From Amyelois transitella (Eukaryota > Arthropoda > Insecta > Lepidoptera > Pyralidae): a stretch of DNA of 64,000 nucleotides. Shown here piece after piece: positions 57,211 through 64,000 of the stretch (the stretch's first letter is position 1; each line of letters begins with the position of its first letter). The notes beneath the pieces are model-generated. The model was not told the origin of the DNA and did no database searches. It worked only from the letters and a program-made list of their open reading frames with translations. Position numbers and translations under genes: made by a program. The stretch is taken from the NCBI RefSeq assembly GCF_032362555.1, contig NC_083531.1:2728001-2792000 (forward strand), given 5' to 3'.

Positions 57211-59116
57211 ATTGATTAATAGAAATGCTAGTATTTTATCAGGAAATATTGTTGTTGTAACTATACATTACTGTATGAAACATGTTATTGGCATGAGCCC
57301 AGACATTTTATATGAATTTTATTATATAATGTATTCATAAGAGATAATGCAGCCATAATTTTTCACTCGAATCAAGGTTTTTTAAGAATAAAGTTAACAG
57401 TCAATTTTTAAAAATTATTCAACTTTGTATTATTAATACCAAGTTGAATAATTTAAAAACAAATAGCTTTAAATTTTATCACTGAAACATAAAATACAAT
57501 TTTGTATGGTAATACCAACTCTTGCATTGAATTGTTTTATTATTATATTTAAAAGCCTGCTGTAGGCATAGCCATTTCCCTTTTATTAACTGTCAAATCC
57601 AAATTTTGATATCAACTCAAAAACTTCAATTCCAAAGACGTGATTATATGTATTGGTACTCAAAAAGCTATTCATATTGGCCTGCTATAAAAAAATACAT
57701 CATAAAAAATTTCTCTTTCCCGGAGGAGAAGGCACGGACAAAAAATAGTTACTAGTTGCAACATAGTCAGTTTCAGGTACTCTTGAACTGATATTCTGCC
57801 AAAATGTCTATGTTCAAGGCTTTCCCACTCCACCAATCTGATTCACACTCCCATTGTATATTTGCTTAGATTTACCAATAGTTCGACTAAATAAGTCATC
57901 ACATCCAGTTGGAACTATATTTCATACCATCTTATATACCCACTTCGAAAGTTTGATAATTTTCGTACATTAATAAAAGATAATGTTCTGGCATGAATAT
58001 GATCCACAGTATATATTTTTGTTCATTATATTAATGATAAATAAGACGTAAGGCTGAACATAATTATGTATTATACTAATTTTTAAATGAAATAAAAGAT
58101 AATTTAAGTTGTAAACAGTTTATTATTTACACACCTTGTGGATGGTTTTTATGCAAGTTATGTGCATACAAATTAATTGCAAATTTTGTGATTTACTTAA
58201 TAATATTTACATATGAACCTATACCTCCCCTTCAAAAATAAAAAAAAAAATTGCTTTAATAAATAATAAAAATTTCATTTGTATAATAAAAAATAAATGG
58301 TATAATATTGTTCACATATTAACTTCTGATTAAAAATCCGGATTTTTAGTTTACGGACGAGAGTCAAAAAACATATTTATGGCTTTTGCACAATTGTAAA
58401 TTACACTCTTAGTCGTTTCACGTCTTCAACTTTACAAACTTTAGTCTGTCAAGTCTTACATACATATGTAATGTATATCATCTGCAATATTTACATACCT
58501 TTGTAAAAGTAACTTGTGGAAGTTACACGTTCTTATTTAACTGTACACACCTACAATAGGTTATAAATACAACCTATCTTCACTTTTACTCACTTGTAAC
58601 TTGTAATTTTTACACAACTATAAAAAATTTACACGTACGCTCTACATTCGCGTCGGGACAGTGTTGCAACTTTTATATATCTTATGACACTAACCCATCT
58701 TCATTTACACGCCTGTCACTTATTTCAAAACAAAAACACGGCAAGAGATTAGATTATGACAGATTCCACCTTATTGTCTTAACATATTTACGACTTAAAT
58801 ATGACTTGTGACATTAACAAATTTGCAAGATTTACAAACTTGTCACATTTACACGTCTGCAACTTTTACACATCTGTGTTTTACACTTTACATTCCAGTC
58901 GGGACTAACATACATACATACATAAAATCACGCCTCTTTCCCGGAGGGGCAGGCAGAGACTACCGGACTAGTCGGGACTTTTATATCCATATTAAGGTTT
59001 TGGCGTGAGTTTAATCGCGATTCTCTGCGCTAAGGTGGCTCGACAGTCGATATATCAAATTTAAAATCTTGTGACATTTACACGCCTGCAACATTTACAC
59101 ATACGTGTTTTACACA
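57211..59116. other. AT-rich interval downstream of the HTH gene
   Basis: AT-rich, with many imperfect TTTACACATCTG / CTTGTAACTTTTACAC words from 58430 to 59115 forming a loosely repetitive block. A LINE 3' tail fragment (-) lies at 58915-58965. No gene is seen. Confidence 0.45.
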
Positions 59117-62100
59117 TTACATTCCCGTCGGGTCTTTAAGATCCCCGATGTCCATACTAAGGTTTTTGTGTTGTGTTTTGGCGTGTGTTTTCATCGCGAT
59201 CCTCTGAGCGAAGGTGGCTGGACAATGCGGACATTGGTACGGCCGCTCGCCGGTGTGAGTCCGTCTATGGTTCGTTAGGATGCGGTTCGTCTGAAAGTAC
59301 AAAGAGTTTTTTATTTTATTTTATTTAATTTATTATATACATAACAGAATACAACTAAGTACATAATAATAAGATAAAAAAGAAATAGTAGAAACAGATC
59401 TGTTACAAGTTATACACTAGATTTTGCTGTTAAATATGGCTGAATATCAATGAAACTATATAAACATACATACGTACATATAATCACGTCTTTATGCCTT
59501 GCGGGGTAGACAGAGCCGACAGTCTTGCAAAACACTGATAGGCCACGTTCAGCTGTTTGGCTTAATGGTAGAATTGAGATTCAAATAAATGGCAGATTGC
59601 TAGCCCATCGCCTTAAAGAAGAATCCAAAATTAAAAAGCCTATCCCTTAGTCGCCTTTTACGACATCCATTGGAAAGAAATGGAGTAGTCCAATTCTTCT
59701 TTTCTATTCGTGCCGGGAACCACACGGCAAACAACTCGATAGATCTTCGGTGAAAACCTAGAGTAATTAACCTCTTCCACTACCATTAGGACTCGTACCA
59801 GCCATTTTCTCGCGCGAAAATTCGCCGTTTCGCTTTTTATTACAACGTGAAACGGAACGGCGATAGTTTTAGCGCATTAAAAAATGGCGTCGCGCGCGCA
59901 GCAAATATACTCACACTGAATCCTCTCCCGCATATATCACAGTACTTGTTCTTCGGCAGCGGTATTTTTTCGTGAACGCATTGTCTATGCGTACGCGCCG
60001 AATACGCCGAGCAGAATGTCTGAATATACCAACATACACAAAAAAAAAAACAAATTATCAATCTGTAAAAATATTTTGAAGGTTAATGATATCGAACATT
60101 ACCTAAACTGGGTTATTTTACACATGTAGACTAGTTAGACATCTGATAATAATGAACGGTAAGTAAATGTTTTATTGTTCACTAAAGGAGTACATTACAA
60201 ATATTTATTTATGCAAATAATGCAACGTTTGTAGTACAAAGTTCTTCTTCGCCAACTGCTATATCCCTTGCGGGGTAGACAGTGTCAGCAGTCTTGAAAG
60301 ACTAACAGACCACGTTCAGCTGTTAGGTTTATTGATAGAATTGAGATTCAAATAGTGACAGGTTGCTAGCCCATCGCCTAAAAGAAGAATCGCAAGTTTA
60401 TAAGCCTACCTCTTAGTCGCCTTTTACGACATCCATAGGAAAGAGATGGAGTGTTCCTATTTCTCATTACACTGATGCCGGGAACCACACGGCACTTACC
60501 TTATTACAAATATCGCATCTATGTTTCGTATTCTTCTTATGCACGGACATCACGTGGTTAGTCATTCGGATTTTCCTTGAAAACACCTTTCCACACTCTG
60601 GGCACGGCACGCTGGAATTAAAATTATATATATATAAAATATATAAATAAAAGACACTAAGCGGTATGATACATTAATGATAGAATTTGATCTAGCATGA
60701 TTGGATTTGATCGATAGCGGTGTCAAAGATGAAATACTATATAGAATAGAATAGATTTATTTTCAAAATTGGATACAAGGTATCAGTTATTGACGTAACA
60801 TCACTTAAATCTAATTATAACTACTGCCGCTTCCAAAGCGCATGTGTAGAAGAAACGGTGGAACAAAATACACTGCAGCATTTTCCCCGAACGTCAATTT
60901 ACAAATTAATATAGATCTCTTATATTTGTAGATTGACGTCTATACGTTACTATATACCTTTTAATTGTTGTACTGCCATCTAGCGAGAGAAAAAACGAAA
61001 CTGAGAACACTAGCGCCATCTGCAGACATTACCTCTCGATTTTGGGCGGCGTGTGCACCGCGGCGCTAGGCAAATGCCTCTTATACTTGCATATACACAC
61101 TTATTCATGTCTTACGGGGTAGACAGAGCTTTAAATCAGACAATCAAACGCATGGATTAATGATGTTATTTGACCTAACTAGATTGAATTGAAGTACAGA
61201 TCCAATTTAATCACGTCAACGTTAAAAGTGTATTTATTTTGTACGTTTTACATACCTTTCCATTTTCTGTGCTGCCATCTAGCGAGAGAAAAGAGAAACT
61301 GAGAACACTAGCGCCATCTGCAGACATTACATACCTACATACATATGGTCACGTCTATATCCCCTGCGGGGTAGACAGAGCCAACAGTCTTGAAAAGACC
61401 GAATGGCCACGTTCAGCTATTTGGCTTAACGACAGAATTGAGATTCAACTAGTGACAGGTTGCTAGCCCGTCGCCTAAAAAAGAATCCCAACTTTGTAAG
61501 CCTATCCCTTAGTCGCCTTTTACCATATCCATGGTAAAGCGACGGAGTGGTCCTATTCTTTTTTGTATTGGTGCCGGGAACCACACGGGAACCACGCATT
61601 ACCTCTTGATTTTGGGCGGCGTGTGGACCGCGGCGCTCGCCAAATGCCTCTTGTACTTGCATATACACACACTTATTCATCTCTTACGGGGTAGACAGAG
61701 CTTTTAGTCAGACAATCAAACACATGGATTAATGATGTTATTTGACCAAGCTTTATTGAATAGAACTTAAGATGTAATTTAATCACTTCTATCGGTGTCA
61801 CGGATTAAAAGTGTACTTAATTTCGTACGTTTTTACATACATACCTTTCCATTTTCTGTGCTGCCATCTAGCGAGCGAAAAACGAAACTGAGAACACTAG
61901 CGCCATCTGCAGACATTACCTCTCGATTTTCGGCGGCGTGTGGACCGCTGCGCTCGCCAAATGCCTCTTGTACTTGTATACGCTGGGGAACTGCTTGTTG
62001 CATTCCACGCAGTACGCCAACTCCTTGTTCTCCAGCTTGAGCAACTCCGGGTGGTTGAGCCGGTAGTGGTTGTCCAGATTGTGGTACTGCGAGTATGTCT

Positions 62101-63590
62101 TGTTGCACAATTCGCAAGTTGGCGGCAGGTGATGGCGTCTGCAATAAATATGGTCACGTCTATATCCCTTGCGGGGTAGACAGAGCCAACAGTTGTGAAA
62201 AGACTGAATGGCCACGTTCAGCTATTTAGCTAGTTAAAACTAAAAACTAAACTGGCTTAAAAAATAATCCCAAGTTTGTAAGCCTATCCTTTAGTCGCCT
62301 TTTACTACACCCATGGGAAAGAGATGGAGTGGTGCTATTATTTTTTGTATTGGTGCCGGGAACCACATGGCACCGGTACGGCAATTTTGATAACTTTTTT
62401 AAATAATACAAACAAACAAAAAAAAAGGGAACCGCCTCGAATAGGTATCCTCTTTTTTTGAAGTCGGTTAAATTTAAAAGTGTAACAAACACATTGCTGA
62501 AGACCGCATCGGAATCGGTTCAGCGATACGAGAGATAATCGCGGACATATACATACATACAGGTCAAACTGAGAACCAGCTTTTTTTTTGAAGGCGGTTA
62601 GAAAGAGCATCGTATCCTCCTTTTCTGAAGTCGGATAAATTTCTAGAAACAATCTTCTTAGTGTAATTAAGACATTCCTGAAGACCGCATCAAAAGAAAT
62701 TTATTTTTCATAGTTACAGTTTCTTTGTTTATTTGTAAACTCTTTATTGCACAAAAAAATTAAATCATACAGTTCTCAAAATAAAAAAAAAAAACATACA
62801 TACATACATATGGTCACGTCTATATCCCTTGCGGGGTAGACAGAGCCAACAGTCTTGAAAGACAGATAGGCCTCGTTCAGCTATTAGGCTTTATGATATA
62901 ATTGAGAACCAAAAAGTGACAGGTTGCTAGCCATCGCCTTAAAAAAATGATCATCTTCATTTACTTTATTTATGTCGGAAATAACATAATCCATACATAT
63001 GTATGTTTGAAAGTGAGTATGTGTGTTTGTTACCTCTTCACAGTTAAACCACTGAACCGATGTGCATGAAATTTCGTAGGCATATAGTGTGGTGTACGGA
63101 GAAGGACTTAGGATACCTTTCATTCAGGTAAAAACTTTAGTTCCCGCGGGATTTGTGGGATTTGAAAACCTGTTTTCTTTAATATAATTCGCGCGGGCGA
63201 AATCTTGTCAGTAACATACAAATGAATAATACAATTTGAATTTCATTCAAAATTTTTATTCATTATTATAGGATACTATCATATCGCTTATTAATTGTCA
63301 AATAATTTAGTTTTACAACATTGGTTGACGTCAAATAAATTACTTAAAACTAAGTTCACTGCCGCTTCCAAGGCGTCAGTGCAGAAGAAGCGGTAACAAA
63401 CTGCACTGCAGCATTTTCTTCAACAATGTCAACTTCACAAATATCCGAACTTAGAATAGAATGTGAACGAGAGAATACTTACTTTATGTGTGTCTCCAGC
63501 GAGCGTTTCTTTATAAAGCTCTTTCCACAATGGTCGCACACTATTCGCAAATGCGCCTCTTTATAATGTTTCTTGAAATCTTTTACAGTG
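59117..63590 (-). CDS. C2H2 zinc-finger protein, gene F (3' five exons, 5' end outside window)
   Basis: Minus-strand exons 63590-63483, 62138-61920, 60611-60500, 60019-59915 and 59290-59117 (TAA) join in phases 2, 2, 0 and 0. They match the last five exons of gene E (105, 207, 112, 105 and 159 bases against 108, 219, 112, 105 and 174). Fingers are CDHC, CELC, CVEC (HX6H, HLASAAVH), CPEC, CDIC, CDIC (GRGFSTNRILTNH) and CPHC, ending HKNLSMDIGDLKDPTGM. The 63590 exon opens with the end of another finger (HYKEAH) whose CXXC must lie further upstream. An N-terminal ZAD beyond the window is inferred from genes B and E. Confidence 0.85.
59465..59732 (-). mobile_element. SINE-A, full length
   Basis: CATACGTACATATAATCACG to CCGGGAACCACACGGC. 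It lies in the last intron of gene F. Confidence 0.85.
60257..60496 (-). mobile_element. SINE-A starting four bases after a splice donor
   Basis: The SINE 5' end (GTGCCGTGTGG on the minus strand) begins at base +4 or +5 of the intron after gene F exon 60611-60500, so the donor reads GTAAGTGCCG with SINE-derived bases. The (TATG)n tail is missing at the far end. Confidence 0.8.
60738..60890 (-). mobile_element. LINE 3'-end fragment
   Basis: AGAATAGATTTATTTTCAAAA, CTGCCGCTTCCAAAGCGC and ACACTGCAGCATTTTC. Confidence 0.7.
60955..61845 (-). pseudogene. Two partial tandem copies of a gene F exon and its donor
   Basis: 60955-61250 and 61251-61845 repeat the last ~50 bases of exon 62138-61920 plus ~80 bases of following intron. 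The codons still encode KRHL[AP]SAAVHTPPKI and keep the GTAATG donor. The CXXC half is replaced by unrelated sequence, so the copies cannot make a finger. The second copy is split by SINE-A (-) at about 61335-61590. Confidence 0.82.
62150..62375 (-). mobile_element. SINE-A with internal deletion, next to a splice acceptor
   Basis: ATGGTCACGTCTATATCCC begins about 13 bases upstream of the gene F exon start at 62138. The middle is shortened, and the head ends GGGAACCACATGGCACC. Confidence 0.8.
62396..62945 (+). repeat. Tandem ~180-bp unclassified repeat, then SINE-A (-)
   Basis: TTTTTTTGAAGTCGGTTAAA, AGACCGCATCGGAATCGG and ATAATCGCGGACATATAC form a unit, partly repeated at 62580-62700 and found at 57000. 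62800-62945 is a 3' half of SINE-A (-). Confidence 0.65.
62990..63435. mobile_element. Worn H2 Helitron-like element and LINE 3'-UTR
   Basis: 62990-63215 keeps ACCACTGAACCGATGTGCAT and TTCCCGCGGGATT with a decayed end. 63225-63435 is the GAATTT-tailed LINE end in minus orientation. Confidence 0.65.
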
Positions 63591-63605
63591 CTGAAAGAGA
63601 ATAAA

Positions 63606-63970
63606 ACATACATATAGTCACGTCTATATCTCATATGTAAAGACTGATATGCCACGATCAGCTGTTTGGCTTAATGATAGATATGTGATTCAAATAGTGA
63701 CAGGTTGCTAGCCCATCGTCTAAAAGGAGAATCTATAGTTTATAAGCCTACCCCTTAGTCACCTTTTACGACATCCATGGGAAAGAGATGGAGTGGTCCT
63801 ACTCTTTTTTTCTATTGGTGCCGGGAACCACACGGCACATTGTATGACATACATTCATATAAGAGACTTTATTCGATTCTTTATTATAGAAGGAAGTATG
63901 CAGAGATCGTGGCAAGTGGAAGTCTCTGCCTACCCCTCCGGGAAAAAGGCGTGATTTTATGTACATATGT
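63606..63970 (-). mobile_element. SINE-A (-), then LINE 3' tail (+)
   Basis: 63606-63838 is a near full SINE-A. 63890-63970 is a LINE tail with an internal deletion (GTGGCAAGTGGAAGTCTCTG). Confidence 0.75.
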
Positions 63971-64000
63971 ATGTTGTAAGCAACCTTCTTGGTCTACTAC

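Noticed and set aside
61833-62157. Frames 62144-61833 and 62157-61897 as genes
   Set aside because: They are wrong-frame readings of the gene F exon 62138-61920.

Overview
This is a stretch of insect nuclear DNA, almost certainly from a moth or butterfly. It is AT-rich and its genes are split by short introns. It is saturated with repeats familiar from lepidopteran genomes: a ~265-bp SINE ending in (TATG)n (called SINE-A here), a tRNA-derived SINE with A and B boxes (SINE-B), a second tRNA-like SINE (SINE-C), non-autonomous Helitron-like elements ending in CTAG|T, and 5'-truncated LINEs. No database search was run. Exons were placed by GT/AG sites, phase continuity and zinc-finger spacing.

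The backbone is a cluster of C2H2 zinc-finger genes. Gene A (+, 607-4226, 5' end outside the window), gene B (-, 27401-18040), gene E (-, 53212-44298) and gene F (-, 63590-59117, 5' end outside) share one exon layout with the same intron phases, so they are tandem paralogues. B and E begin with a two-exon ZAD domain. Each of A, B, E and F keeps a finger with an unusual HX6H spacing in a CXXC-type 'VEC/EPC/RAC' module. Genes C (-, 37878-31118) and D (+, 39771-42869) are a divergent pair of another type: short acidic exons, all of phase 1, feeding one large finger exon. Gene C has two candidate 3' terminal exons (4 or 8 fingers) with the same splice-acceptor context and phase. An orphan half-ZAD exon lies at 28052-28165.

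Between genes A and B are two convergent, related major-facilitator sugar-transporter-like genes (8748-11377 + and 14941-11608 -), with a decayed third copy of exon 2 at 13710-13775. Between genes E and F are an isolated coding exon containing a 17-bp perfect hairpin (54429-54571) and an intronless gene (55438-56271). The latter encodes a transposase-type helix-turn-helix region without a catalytic domain, flanked by His/Gln- and Pro/Met/Gln-rich tails.

The most striking structure is how repeats interact with these genes. Two zinc-finger genes have had their last codons plus 3' flank amplified in tandem (167-bp x ~6 in A; 63-bp x ~18-19 in B). The second array creates a misleading 401-codon open frame on the opposite strand. 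SINE-A target-site duplications fall exactly on a splice acceptor (gene A) and a splice donor (gene B). SINE-A and a LINE with reverse transcriptase share their 3' tail, pointing to a mobilisation partnership. Two Helitron 3' ends abut as a 68-bp perfect palindrome inside gene B.
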